Assembly: GCA_019096065.1 (NCBI GenBank)
Contig: JAGUCH010000001.1
Span: 17,484,001 to 17,548,000 of the forward strand
Reading direction: 5' to 3'
Length of the DNA stretch: 64,000 bases
Source: Paracyclopina nana
Taxonomy: Eukaryota > Arthropoda > Copepoda > Cyclopoida > Cyclopettidae
The translations under genes and the position numbers were made by a program. The notes beneath the pieces were generated by a model. That model saw only the letters and a list, made by a program, of their open reading frames with translations. It was not told the origin of the DNA and ran no database searches. This document shows positions 1 through 12,105 of this stretch, one piece after another; position 1 is the stretch's first letter; each line of letters opens with the position of its first letter.

Positions 1-330
1 ATGATGCACTTGTAGATATTTCACGATTTGAGAAAGCACTTTTGTTAGTACCTGGAATAGTGACTCAGGTTTACTGCAATAAATGCACAAGTGTTCTAGA
101 ATAATGCTGAAATTCCCAACTTTGCCATGGCAGTGTCGAATTTCCCCTCCACTTCAGTGATGTATTCGAAATCGACTAAATGCGAGTTGTTGGCCTTATC
201 AAGTTTGCCCACTAAGAGCAAACAGCAAGCAGCTCAAAATGAGTGCTCCAATTTAGTAGGAAAAGGAGGAGAGCAAAAGTATAATAAATCTAAATTGAAA
301 AAGGTCCTTAATCAGCCAATTTCTTTTTAG
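1..330. other. 5' flank / probable ATP9 intron
   Basis: The acceptor TTTCTTTTTAG ends at 330 and the following exon enters in mid-codon, so this stretch should be the 3' part of an intron, with the upstream exon before the window or unrecognised here. An open stretch at 127-330 ends exactly at the TAG of the acceptor and resembles nothing I know. I see no convincing exon. Confidence 0.5.
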
Positions 331-3300
331 GTGTTGCAACATGTTTTGGAAGTGGTGCTGCAGGCAAAAAGAGCTCCAAGCCCGAACAGTTTGGCTCAAC
401 CGAGGAAGCAACTCGATTCAAAAATTCCCTCCAAATGTCCTTCGCAACCAGAAGTACAGCATTTTCTCCTTCATCCCAATTGTGAGTCGATCAAATATGA
501 TGAAGTCAATCATGGGCACATTATTTGAACGTTTCAGGTCTTGTTCAATCAGTTCAAGTTTTTCCTCAACTTGTTCTTCCTACTCATGGCAGTGTCGCAG
601 TTCATACCTGAGCTCAGAATTGGATACCTGTACACCTACTGGGGCCCGCTTGGTTTTGTCATCTCGGTCACCATGGTTCGAGAGGCCATTGATGACTTCA
701 GGCGGTACAAGAGGGATCATGAAGTCAACTCTTCTCGATACTACAAGTTGTCGAGCAGAGGAAAAGTCTCGGTTGCCAGCTCTGACCTCAGAGTTGGCGA
801 CATCATCTATGTCGATAAAGGCCACCGAGTTCCTGCAGACATGGTCTTGCTCAGGACCACAGAACAGTCTGGTGCTTGCTTCATTCGCACTGACCAACTC
901 GATGGTGAAACCGATTGGAAACTGAGGCTTGCCTTGACATTCACTCAGAGGCCGAGGATTCCTGGCACGGATGAAGACCTGCTTGGCATCGAAGGATCCA
1001 TCTATGCCGAGAAACCCCAAAAGGACATCCACAGCTTCATCGGAAAGTTCACTTGCCATGAAGGCAATAATGGATGCGAAGAGTCGCTGAGCATTGAGAA
1101 CACCATGTGGTCAAACACTGTGGTGGCCTCCGGAACAGCTTTGGGCATCATCATCTACACTGGACCTGAATGCCGAGCCACCATGAACAACTCAAAGCCG
1201 CAGTCGAAAATCGGCCTCATTGATCTGGAGTTGAACGACATGACCAAGATCTTGTTTGTGGCCACTGCGGCCATGTCATTGATCATGGTTGCGCTCAAAG
1301 GCTTCGATGGGCCCTGGTACTTTTACATGTTTCGATTCATGCTCCTCTTCTCCTACCTCATACCCATCAGTCTTCGAGTGAACCTGGACCTGGGCAAAAT
1401 ATTTTACGCATACCACATCCACAAGGACCAAGAGATTCCTGGCACTGTGGCCAGATCAACCACAATTCCAGAGGAGCTTGGGCGGATTGCATACCTACTG
1501 AGCGACAAGACAGGAACACTCACGCAGAACCAGATGGTGTTCAAAAAGCTTCACCTGGGCACTGTGGCATACAACAGCGAGACCTTTGATGAGATCACCC
1601 AACAAATGGCTAGCTACTATGCCAATCAGCAGACGGAAAAGAAGCTTCAGGTGAAGGCGAGGAAAAATGCCATGACTAGGATTGCAGAGGCAGTGAAAGC
1701 TTTAGCGCTTTGCCACAATGTCACTCCAGTCTACGAATTTGACGACAAATTCAATGAGGAAGTTGCTGAAGCGGACCAGGCCACGGTTGCAATGGCAGCA
1801 GCTGCTTCTGTTGGCAATGTCACCTATCAAGCCTCAAGTCCGGATGAAGTGGCTCTTGTGGAATGGTCTGAGCAAATGGGCTTGACACTTGTTGAGAGAA
1901 CGCTGACTTCGATGAAGCTGAGGAACCCTCTAGGCCAACTTGTCTCCTATTCTGTTCTCCAGATTTTCCCCTTCACCTCTGAAACCAAGCGAATGGGCAT
2001 CATCATGAGGGATGACAAGACAAGCGAAATTGTGTTCTATATGAAAGGCGCTGATGTTGTCATGTCCTCGATTGTCGAGTACAACGACTGGTTGGAAGAG
2101 GAGGTGGACAATATGGCTCGCGAGGGTCTTCGCACTCTTGTGGTGGCCAAGAAGGCGCTGAGCCAGGAGCAATTTGCAGACTTTGAGCAGCGCTACAATG
2201 CTGCCAAGCTCTCGGTGGTGAACCGCTCAGCCCAAGTGGCAGCTGTCATTGAGTCCCTGGAGCGTGACATGGAGCTCATTTGCGTCACAGGCGTGGAAGA
2301 CAAGTTGCAAGACAATGTTCGCAACACCTTGGAGCAGCTGCGGAACGCTGGCATCAAGGTGTGGATGCTCACTGGTGACAAGCTGGAAACTGCCACCTGC
2401 ATTGCCAAGTCATCCAGATTGGTCTCCAACACGCAAAACATCCATGTCTTCAACAATGTCACAAATCGTCCCGAAGCTCATCAGGAGCTGAATGCCTTGC
2501 ACCGAAAGCAAGACACCGCTCTGGTGATCAAGGGTGACTCTCTTGAAATTTGCCTCGAGTTCTACGAGTATGAGTTTATGAGCTTGGTCACGAATTGTCC
2601 TGCGGTGGTGTGCTGTCGCTGTTCGCCCGAGCAAAAGGCCAAAGTCGTGGAGCTGATCCAGAAGCACACTGGGAAACGGACTGCAGCCATTGGCGATGGA
2701 GGCAATGATGTGTCGATGATCCAGGCTGCATCTGCGGGCATTGGCATTGTTGGCAAGGAGGGCAAGCAAGCTTCATTGGCGGCTGACTTTTCAATCACGC
2801 AATTTTCCCACGTGGCCAAGCTGTTGCTGGTGCATGGTCGCAACTCCTACAAGAGGTCGGCCTCGCTCAGTCAATTTGTCATCCATCGCGGCCTCATCAT
2901 CACGACAATGCAGGCCATCTTCTCGGCTGTCTTCTACTTCAGCTCAGTGAGCCTGTACCAGGGATTCTTGATGGTAGGCTACGCCACGATCTACACCATG
3001 TTCCCAGTCTTCTCCCTGGTCCTGGACAAAGACGTCTCTGGTCGCATTGCTCTCACCTACCCCGAGCTTTACAAGGATCTCGCCAAGGGGAGGTCCTTGA
3101 CGTACAAGACTTTCTTCATCTGGTGTCTCATCAGCATCTACCAAGGTAAATTATCAAAGCGTTGTTTTCATGGATGTATTTTTACTTTGTTTTCAGGTGG
3201 AGTGATCATGTTTGGAGCGTTGCTGCTGTTTGAGGACGAGTTCATCCACGTGGTGTCCATTTCGTTCACTGCATTAATTATGACTGAATTGATTATGGTC

Positions 3301-3602
3301 GCATTGACTATTCGAACATGGCATTGGCTCATGGTTTTGGCTGAATTCATCTCGCTGGCCATTTACATCATGTCATTGATAATCCTCAAAGATTTCTTCG
3401 GTCAGTCAAAATACTCAAAATACATAGACTATTTTTAGCAATTTTTTTGGGCCTTTAATTTTTTCCAGATGCAGAGTTCATCCAGACTGGTGACTTCATA
3501 TGGAAAACTGTGGTCATCACAGCTGTCTCCTGCTTTCCACTCTACATTTTGAAGTTTCTGAGGAAGAAATTCTCTCCACCTTCCTACCAAAAGCTGTCAT
3601 AA
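331..3602 (+). CDS. ATP9: P4-type ATPase, ATP9A/ATP9B (Neo1-like) family; 5' partial
   Basis: Exons 331-481, 538-3145, 3197-3400 and 3469-3602 join in phase to about 1031 residues; human ATP9A/B are a little longer, so only a short N-terminus is missing. Seen: CC..CC followed by RTVWLN at the start, the actuator motif DGET (gat at 901), DKTGTLTQN with the phosphorylated Asp at 1504-1506 (visible residue ~373), [11 protein letters not shown] and MKGAD of the nucleotide-binding domain, [16 protein letters not shown], the hinge [13 protein letters not shown] (from 2692, residue ~769), and hydrophobic segments fitting ten membrane spans. [10 protein letters not shown] in TM4 is the ATP9/Neo1 form rather than PISLYV of other P4-ATPases. 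Known for the family: lipid transport in endosome/Golgi membranes, working without a CDC50/TMEM30 subunit. The C-terminus [10 protein letters not shown] matches vertebrate ATP9. The large second exon starts VLFNQFKFF; the ATG-less TTG at 541 is internal. No frameshift seen. Confidence 0.95.
3146..3196 (+). other. 51-nt in-frame intron of ATP9
   Basis: Donor G|GTAAAT and acceptor TTTTCAG| split a Gly codon in SIYQG|GVIMFG, where vertebrate ATP9 is continuous. The intron is 17 codons long and has no stop, so retention would insert 17 residues just before a membrane segment. A second intron at 3401-3468 (68 nt) contains stops. Confidence 0.85.
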
Positions 3603-3632
3603 GGAAAAATACCAATTAGCTGTGATTGTCAA

Positions 3633-3638
3633 AATAAA
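3633..3638 (+). promoter_or_regulatory. Polyadenylation signal of ATP9
   Basis: AATAAA lies 31 nt after the stop codon at 3600-3602, giving a very short 3' UTR. A TTTTTTAACTTTTG U-rich stretch follows. Confidence 0.7.
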
Positions 3639-6600
3639 ACACATATTTTTTAACTTTTGAGCCTTTCCATGTTGGAATGCCATCGATCAGATTGTCGATA
3701 TCTAATGATAATTCATGCCACTCCATCATCGTGGATGAACTTTTAAGTACATTTCCAATTCAATGCCCTTGGGCAACTGCCCGATCAGCTACTGAATTTC
3801 ATAAAATTACCCTAGAATTTTACAGAGTTGCAAACAGTTGCTCATCATTGTTATTATAATTATTTTGTCAGAATAATGAATTCCGCCAAGTTGGTAGGTG
3901 GTCGCGCGCGCGCGCGCCCGACGCGTGCCGATCCATCAGCGGGGGTCACGTGATTTTTTGCAAAGGGAGAAATTACGATTTTTCCGCGGAATCAAATGCA
4001 CTTTTTCAGCATTGTAGTAATTTGGCAAGTTGGCCCATTCCAAATTCATAATTGAGCGCAAGTTGAGCACAGTGGATTATTCGGGCAGTTCCGGCCCGCA
4101 TACTTGCTATTTTTAATATATATGACTTTTTAAAAAAATAACTGCTAAAAATTGGCGAAAAATGGAAAAAAAAATTTTTGTAAGGGACTGACCCAGCTTT
4201 TAATGCAGTTATTTCACGCTAATCAAAACACTGGGAAACCGAGAAAATTGGAAATTTGCCAGACAGCTCAGCAAAAATTATTATTATTGCGTGTTGTTGT
4301 CATTCCCCGGAATTCAGCACATGAGCGGGGCCGAGGAGAATTGCTTCGAATTGAGAAGTATAAAGCAATTTGTGAACTTGTCAAAGGTATTTATGACCCC
4401 GACGGGAAATGTTTCAGAGTTATTTCTACAGATTTTGAGTGCGCGTTGAAAAAGGGCGGGAAAATCGCTTTGATCGCTAATGTGGAGTTTCCCCCGGGGG
4501 CAAATTATCATAGCAAATGAGATGAAAACTGATGAGAGGAGAAATTATCATTTCTAAATTGCTAATTTTTTATTGGGTGAGCAGCCACACTTTTTAGGGC
4601 CCACTAATGCCTTGGAAATGACGGATCGGATGGCATTTGGAGGAATCTGTCGAAATGTGAGAAATTCGATCTCACCTTGGGCAAAGAAATTCATTGGCAA
4701 ATATTCAATCAACAGAAGCTCCATATTTTGACAGATTCAGCTCATGATGGATCGAGCCCAAAAGATCGATCAGCTGATTCTGATGGATCAGCTGATTTTG
4801 GCCTCAAGTTGTTTGTTTACCAAATGCAATGGAGAAATTGACTTCCTAATTGAGCCATTTCTCCATCCAAGCAAATTAAAAAAAACAAAAAAAAACATTT
4901 TCAAAAATATCAAAATAATTTTCCAGTGGGGAATGCGGGCGATTCCTGAACATTTTCCACAGAGGACTGTAAACACGCGCATTAACTTATATTAAAAGAT
5001 CAATTGCAAGTTTTTAGGCTTGATTGGGTATTTTGCGAATTTCAATTGTTTAATGCAATTTATGGCTTTTACGGTCATTCCAATTTTTCTTGATTTATGA
5101 GCTTCACGAGCCAAAAAGAGATTTTTCATGGCTGCCTTAACGAAATCCATATGGTTGACAACCAGCCTTTTTTGCCACCTCAAATTCCACTGTGGAGTAA
5201 TTTTCCCTGAAAAATTCCCCTTTTTGATTGAATTTAATTTTTTTAAAAAGAATCTGCAATTTACTAAATGGGCAAAATGGGCAAATTTCCTGGCTGAAAA
5301 TTCGCAATGTGTCATTTTAGGGCTCTTTTTGAGGGCAAATGAGGCAAAAAATTCCGTCAAAGTGCAGTAAAACAATGAATAGAGGCGAAACTAATAGACA
5401 GCCAATCTTTAGCGTTTTACTACTTTTTAACTACTGTTATGAATCAGAGTGGCCATAAAATGCACTCGGCTTTTTGCATTCATGTCAAAATGTGGCTCAT
5501 AATTTGAGGCCCACTTCAGTGTGTGGAATTTTGAAGGGTAGCAGAAAATCTAATTTGCGGTTTCAAGTGCCAACATTGCACTGTGGGGTAAACATCCACA
5601 AAAAATCATTTCTATTTATTTTGCCTAAAACCATAGAAAAAATAGTTTCTATGACGAAATAAAAAATTTTAAAGTAAATAAACCGCAAAAATGTAATTGT
5701 CAGCTATTTTTGAATACCTTTTTGAAAAAATCCAAATTCATTAAAAAATACCTATATTTTTTAAAATATTTTTTTTGATCGTGCTAGGCTTTAAATCATC
5801 TGAGATTGCTGAAATTAAAATGTGCAATTTCCGCCTTGCCAAGCTGCTTATTTGCGCATTAAGGGTAGCGCAAGTCAGCTGTCATTTTTTGGCGTGTAAA
5901 CAAAAATGAAAATATTCCTTTGGTGTGGTTTTTTTTCGGGACAAAAGTCAAGGTCATTTTATATCAGAACAACTGGCCGACCGAGTATGCTAATTTTTTC
6001 CGCCAATCTGCCTTGGGGCAGTATAGATTTGTCCTGCCAATTTTGGTAATAAAGTCAAGAAAGGAAAAAAAAAGTTTTGGGCACATTTCTGAAACTTGCA
6101 ATTAAGTGGGAGTGGTTGTGGCTATTTTTATAGCCGATTTTCTGCTTGACCATCTCCAATATTGTACATGACATTCGAGTCAAGCGTGTGTGGCCCTCCT
6201 CATCTATCCAAATCCAAAATATACTATAATATACATTATTACAATTTCTACTTTTTAAAGGCAAATTTCTGTAGATCAAATAGATTGTATTTTTATTCCC
6301 AACATCAATTTGGATTAATTTAGTTTATTTTAGGGGAGAATTGCGCGAAAAATGCTTAAAACGGTCAAAAATGTTTTTTTCAGTTTTTCAGTTTTTAAGG
6401 CTAATTTCAGTAGAAATAGAGTGTCTTTTTATATTTAAAATCAATTTAGTTTAATTTAATTTATTTTAATTTATATTAGGGGAAAATTGCGCGCAAAATA
6501 CCAAAAAATGCTCAAAAATGCTTTTATCAGTTTTCGGCAGATGAGGAGGGCCATACTTGTAATGAAAAGCGTGAATCTCACCCCGACGGAAAAAACCGCC

Positions 6601-6900
6601 GAGAGTTTTCATCGTTCTGGACATTATTACTGGGATCTTTTGAATTGTGCTTAATTACGGGTTATTTGAGGCAGTTTTACGAGGCTTCTTTCGAATATGA
6701 GAGATCATTGCTCAGGGCAACGAAAAGTCCAAGCCACTTCTTTTCACGGACTTTTTTTTCCTTTTTCGTTTTTACTGTCCTAGGAAAAGATTACAATTTT
6801 CAAATTCCGCTTCCTTCGGCCGTGTTTTAAAATATTCAGGTGGGAAAAAATGGCCAATTTTAAGGAGCAGTTGACACAGCAAAACTGAACCGATTCTCAG
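3639..6900. other. Intergenic, no gene recognised
   Basis: AT-rich sequence with short chance open frames. It holds a CG dinucleotide run (about 3902-3917) and, at 6290-6540, two loosely similar segments around GGGAGAATTGCGCG / GGGAAAATTGCGCG with the downstream AAAATGCT motif. I see no splice-bounded coding segment. Confidence 0.5.
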
Positions 6901-6925
6901 CGAAATTATATTGATTATCACAAAC

Positions 6926-8086
6926 TCAGTTTTGCGGAAAAATAGGCTTTGCTAAAAAATCCATTTTTCTGAGCATCAGTTTTACTCAGTTTTGAGGAGG
7001 AATTCAGGTTTGCGGAAAGACTCAGTTTTGCAGAAAGACTCAGTTTTTTGGATTGACTCAGTTTTGCTCTAAATCTCAGTATTGCTCTAAATCTCAGTAT
7101 TGCTCAAAAACTCAGTATTGCTCAAAAACTCAGTATTGCTCAAAAACTCAGTATTGCTCTAAAACTCAGTATTGCTCAAAAACTCAGTATTGCTCAAAAA
7201 CTCAGTTTTGGGGAAAACTCTGTTTTGCTAAAAACTCAGTTTTGGGGAAAACTCTGTTTTGCTAAAAACTCCATTTTGCTCACTTTACTCAGTTTTGCGG
7301 AGAAATTCAGTTTTGCGGAGAGACTCAGTTTTGTGGAAAACTCAGCATTGCTCAAAAACTCAGATTGAGGAAAACTCAGTTTTGAGGAAAACCCAGTTTT
7401 GAGGAAAACTCAGTTTTGAGGAAAACTCAGTTTTGAGGAAAACTCAGTTTTGAGGAAAACTCAGTTTTGAGGAAAACTCAGTTTTGAGGAAAACTCAGTT
7501 TTGAGGAAAACTCAGTTTTGAGGAAAACTCAGTTTTGAGGAAAACTCAGTTTTGAGGAAAACTCAGTTTTGAGGAAAACTCAGTTTTGAGGAAAACTCAG
7601 TTTTGAGGAAAACTCAGTTTTGAGGAAAACTCAGTTTTGAGGAAAACTCAGTTTTGAGGAAAACTCAGTTTTGAGGAAAACTCAGTTTTGAGGAAAACTC
7701 AGTTTTGAGGAAAACTTTGCTTTGCTAAAAGCTCCATTTTGCTCACTTTACTCAGTTTTGTGGAGAAATTCAGTTTTGCGGAGAAATTCAGTTTTGCGGA
7801 GAGACTCAGTTTTGCGGAGAGACTCAGTTTTGCGGAAAACTCAAAAACTTTGCTGAAAAACTCAGCTTTGACGAAAAACGATATTCATCAAGGACTCAGT
7901 TTTTCGGAAGGACTCAGCCTTACTGAAAAACTTAGAAAAACTTTGATTTGCTGAGCATGAAGCTCACTCAGTTTTGCTGATGTTTACTCAGTTTTGCTGA
8001 TGTTTACTCACATTTGCTGATGTTAATTCAGTTTTGCTGAGTTCTACTCAGTTTTGCTGATATTTACTCAGTTTCGCAAACATCTA
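6926..8086. repeat. Tandem array, CTCAGTTTT type (17-18 bp)
   Basis: Degenerate CTCAGTTTTGC units open the array. About 8 copies of an 18-mer (CTCAGTATTGCTCAAAAA) lie at 7076-7200, then about 20 near-identical copies of the 17-mer CTCAGTTTTGAGGAAAA at 7374-7710, then degenerate CTCAGTTTTGCGGAGA and ACTCAGTTTTGCTGATGTTT units. Long open frames here are artefacts of the period. Confidence 0.95.
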
Positions 8087-8779
8087 CTTTTTTATAGCAA
8101 TTCCCCGATATTTCTCACTAGTAATAAAAATGAAAGAAATGGCCAAAAATTATCAGCAGTTTGAATGCAGTAAACAAAAATGGCTGAGCACATTTCCACG
8201 CTCTCTTTTTCTCCCACGTTTTCCCCTTAGGTGTTATAATGGGCTAATGTGTCACTTTTCAATTGAACTTTTTTGGCCTTTGGGCACACTGTGCCGACTT
8301 CGAGCCATGCCCAAGGCTTTCAAGTTTTGGGGCGAACCTCTAGGGAAGAATCATCACCACAGTGCACAGTGGATTATTCCAACCAATTTGGCGCGCATAA
8401 ATAAAACTGAAAAAAAATATTTCGCCACATTTAGAATCAGAAAATTTTCATTGATTGATTTTTTCATTTTTATTTTGGTCATGAGGGAAAAATAATCCAC
8501 TGTGCTGCTACCTTTTTCTGCTCTGCAGCTAAATAGTGATTTATCCACCATTCATTCTTATATAGATTGTAGGAAGAGAAATTGTGGAAATTAACCCATT
8601 TTCGGAGTATCATGAAGAAAATTGGATGTTTTGGATTAATAGTGGAACTTTTTCAAAATGATAGAAGCCAATTAAAAAGTGCATGACTCGCTTTGCCTGA
8701 TAAATGACGGCAATTTTGGTGGGTTAGTTGGTATTAAATAAAGCATGACAAATTGCATCTAAGTGGTACGTTAACTCAG
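8087..8779. other. Spacer between arrays
   Basis: Non-repetitive sequence. An open frame at 8130-8495 (121 codons) has no recognisable similarity or splice context. CACAGTGGATTATTCC at about 8367 and ATAATCCACTGTG at about 8491 form an inverted pair enclosing about 125 bp, probably a small foldback insertion. Confidence 0.5.
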
Positions 8780-9640
8780 CTTTATTCGGCTACTGAGCCG
8801 GAGCTCAGCTTTACTTTGCTGAGCTGAGCTGAAATGAGAGTTTCAGCAGCGCTGATAATTTATAACAAAACTGAGAGTTTATGGCAATAGTGTGAGTCTA
8901 TAGTAAAACTGAGAGTCCTTAGTAATACTGAGAGTTTATAGTAATACTGAAAGTTTATAGTAAAACTGAGAGTTTATAGTAAAACTGAGAGTTTATAGTA
9001 AAACTGAGAGTTTATAGTAAAACTGAGAGTTTACAATAAAACTGAGAGTTTACAGTAAAACTGAGAGTTTACAGTAAAACTGAGAGTTTACAGTAAAACT
9101 GAGAGTTTACAGTAAAACTGAGAGTTTATAGTAAAACTGAGAGTTTTATAGTAAAACTGAGAGTTTACAGTAAAACTGAGAGTTTACAGTAAAACTGAGA
9201 GTTTACAGTAAAACTGAGAGTTTATAGTAATACTGAGAGAGCTCACAATAAAACTTGAGAGGAAATGTTAAAACTGAGAGTTCAAAGTAAAACAGAGAGA
9301 TTTTGGCAAAACTGAGACTTAACAGCAAAACTGAGAGTTTTTGGCAAAGCTGAGAGTGTTTTTTACGAAAGCTGAGAGTTTTTTTAGGAAAGCTGAGAGT
9401 TTTTCAGGATATCTGAGAGTTTTCCCTCGAGACTGAGAGTTTTTCAGTAAAACTGATAATTTTTTATTAAAACTGATAATTTTCCGCAAAACTGAGAGCT
9501 TCTTAAAAAGTTGAGTATCTTTTAGCTGATTTTAAATAATTAGTGAATTTCTCATCAAAACTGAGAGTTATTCATCAAAATTGAGAGCTCATCATCAAAA
9601 CTGAGAAAGTGTTATAAAAGATTAAGATATCCAAAAGTTG
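8780..9640. repeat. Tandem array, AAAACTGAG type (19 bp), inverted relative to the previous array
   Basis: The core at 8890-9235 is about 18 copies of TAGTAAAACTGAGAGTTTA with T/C variation, decaying on both sides. AAAACTGAG is the reverse complement of CTCAGTTTT, so this array opposes the one at 6926-8086. Confidence 0.95.
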
Positions 9641-10193
9641 TGGCACAACTGAGGCATGGTATAAAAGTGAGTCGGTGCAATTTGGGCGCCTAAAATAAAC
9701 AGTGGAATTGGATGTGTCTGTTGTTTCAGGAGCGAAGGGGCAATAAATTGGTCATCAGAATGCAGAGTGCTGCTAATTCTGTGCCCGATTGCATGAGACT
9801 CAGCAATTAGACCATCATTTACAACCTTTGGACCAACCAGCTCAACTCCAACAGCACATAACTGAAATTACATGTTGGGACCGAGCTCGAACAGTATTTA
9901 TCCGAGCCTACATTTCTAAGGCACAATATTGAGCACTTTGACTGGCTCGGCTCGACTTTATATTCGATCCACTGAACTTATTTTTTTTTAATTATTTGGC
10001 CCCAAAAATTGCGGTACTGTTCCAGGGGCAGAATGGGGAGCTTCTATTACTGCTTTAATTGTTGATTTGAATTTCCCTTCGGGCTGTTCTCATGCGCAAT
10101 GAGTGTAAAAAATCTCGATCTCCAACTGTTGTAGTTACTCAGTTGCAGATGAGCTCCAATTTGTTGCTGCTGCAATTGAAAAACTGTAACATC
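9641..10193. other. Spacer between arrays
   Basis: No coding segment or structured repeat recognised. Confidence 0.5.
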
Positions 10194-10915
10194 TCAGTTT
10201 TACAGAGATTTATAAAGTTTTCCAGAAATCTGCTCAGTGTTGCTGAGATGAATTAAGTTTTGCTGAGATTCATCCAAGTTTTGCTGAACAATCTCAGTTT
10301 TGCTGGCCCAACACGTTTGGCTGAAATATTCTCAATTTCTCTGAGGTTTTCTATGTTTGATAAATTATTCTCAGTTATGCTGAGATTTATGCACTTTTGC
10401 TTTCATTAAGTTTGGCTGAAATGTTGTCAGTATCGCTGAGATTTGCTATTTTTTGCTAATTCAGTTTTCCTGAGAATTGTTAAGTTTACCTGAAGTATTC
10501 TCAGTTTTGCTAAAATATTCTCAGTTTTGCTGAAATATTGTCACTTTTGCTGAAATGTAATCTGTTTTGCTGAGATTCATTAAGTTTTGCTGAGATTTAA
10601 TAAGTTTTGTTGAAATATTCTATTCTCAGTTTTGCTGAGATATACTAAGTTTTGCTAAAACATTCTCATTGTTGCTGAGATTTATTGAGTTTTGCTGAGA
10701 ATCATTAAGTTTTGCGGAATTATTCGTTGCTAGGATTTATTAAGTTTTGCTGAGAATCATTCAGTTTTACTGAATTATTCTCAGTTTTGCTGAGATTAAT
10801 TAAGTTTTGCTGAGAATCATTAAGTTTTACTGAATTATTCTCAGTTTTGCTGAGATTAATTAAGTTTTGCTGAGATATATTCAGTTTTGCTGGGATTTAT
10901 TCAGTTTAGCTGAAA
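10194..10915. repeat. Degenerate tandem array, CTCAGTTTTGCTGAG type
   Basis: Units of about 20-22 bp combine CTCAGTTTTGCTGAGAT with TTAAGTTTTGCTGAGAA. The unit is partly self-complementary (CTCAG...CTGAG). Orientation of CTCAGTTTT is the same as at 6926-8086. Confidence 0.9.
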
Positions 10916-11625
10916 AACTAATTTTTTTTTCCTCAATGATTCTTAAAGGAAATGTCCAAAATTCATATCTTTACTTTTCATCTCCAAAATCACTTCTGAG
11001 AATTGCTCCCCGCTTTATTTGCATATAACATCACAAATTAGATGTTTTATGAGCTATGCAGCAACATCTGTGCACTTGTGGATTTTTGTGGGGCATTTTT
11101 CGAGCGTAATGGCAAAAAGAGGGCAAATTTCCCCTCTCAGTTGCTGCAGAAGTAGCCTGCAATAATTTGTCATGCCATATTTAATAAATTGCAATAATTT
11201 GATGTTCAGCATGAAATGCTTACTTCTTTCTGTCTCAGCATTCTCTCAGCACAAATTCGGACTTAATTTTGCTCTCAGCATTTTTTTCGTGCTGAGTTTC
11301 AAGCTCAATTGGCAATGGCGCCGACGAGCAAAAATTCTGAGGTGAATTACAAGAAATTAGAGTCATTTCCAGACTGTCCGCGTAAAATTCTACTTTTTTC
11401 TGTACATCACGTGACCGAAAAAGTTAAGGAGAAAAAAGCAGACCAGGGACAATGGTGCAAAAATTGGAGGTCATTTATCATTTTTGCAAACTCCAACTGC
11501 CAAAGTTGACCTTTCTTTGCGTCGTTGTTGTGTCTTGATGCTCATTTAGATGACCGAGGATCTCGTCATGTAAAGACGAAGTAATGCTTCTCAGTGTGAA
11601 ATCCTGATTTTTTAAACCTGAAATG
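10916..11625. other. Spacer, no gene recognised
   Basis: Short open frame 11309-11509 has no splice context or recognisable similarity. Scattered CTCAGCA words near 11235-11285. Confidence 0.5.
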
Positions 11626-12105
11626 TTCAAGACTGAGTCTTGCTCAGCTAAACTGAGTCATGCTCAGCTAAACTGAGCCATGCTCAGCTAAGCTGATTCA
11701 TGCTCAGCTAAACTGAGTCATGCTCAGCTAAACTGAGTTATGCTCAGCTAAACTGAGTCATGCTCAGCTAACCTAAGTTATACTCAGCTATCCTAAGTCA
11801 TACTCAGCTTATCTGAGTCATGCTTAACTAACCTGAGTCATACTCAAAACTGAGTCCTTTCATTTGAATAGAGTCTTGTTTGGCTGAATTGTGCCATGCT
11901 CAGCTAGACTAAGATACGCTCAGCTAAACTGAGTCAGGCTCAGCTGAACTGGAGTCAGGCTCAGCTGAACTGAGTCAGGCTCAGCTGAACTGAGTCAGGC
12001 TCAGCTGAACTGAGTCAGGCTCAGCTGAACTGAGTCAGGCTCAGCTGAACTGAGTCAGGCTCAGCTGAACTGAGTCAGGCTCAGCTAAGCTGAGTTATGC
12101 AGAGA
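11626..12105. repeat. Tandem array, 20-bp CTCAGCTRAACTGAG units
   Basis: First block (11636-11830): TGCTCAGCTAAACTGAGTCA units. Second block (11935-12090): about 8 copies of GCTCAGCTGAACTGAGTCAG. Each unit is an imperfect palindrome, CTCAG-CTGAA-CTGAG. Confidence 0.95.

Noticed and set aside
341-925. Single long frame starting at ATG 341
   Set aside because: Only 341-481 is coding in this frame; after the donor at 482 it runs into intron and then an out-of-frame shadow of ATP9.
580-2843. Several minus-strand frames opposite ATP9
   Set aside because: Shadows of a strongly conserved coding exon on the plus strand.
7053-7265. Open frame reading SKTQYC repeats
   Set aside because: Produced by the 18-bp tandem array (period divisible by 3); not a repeat protein gene.
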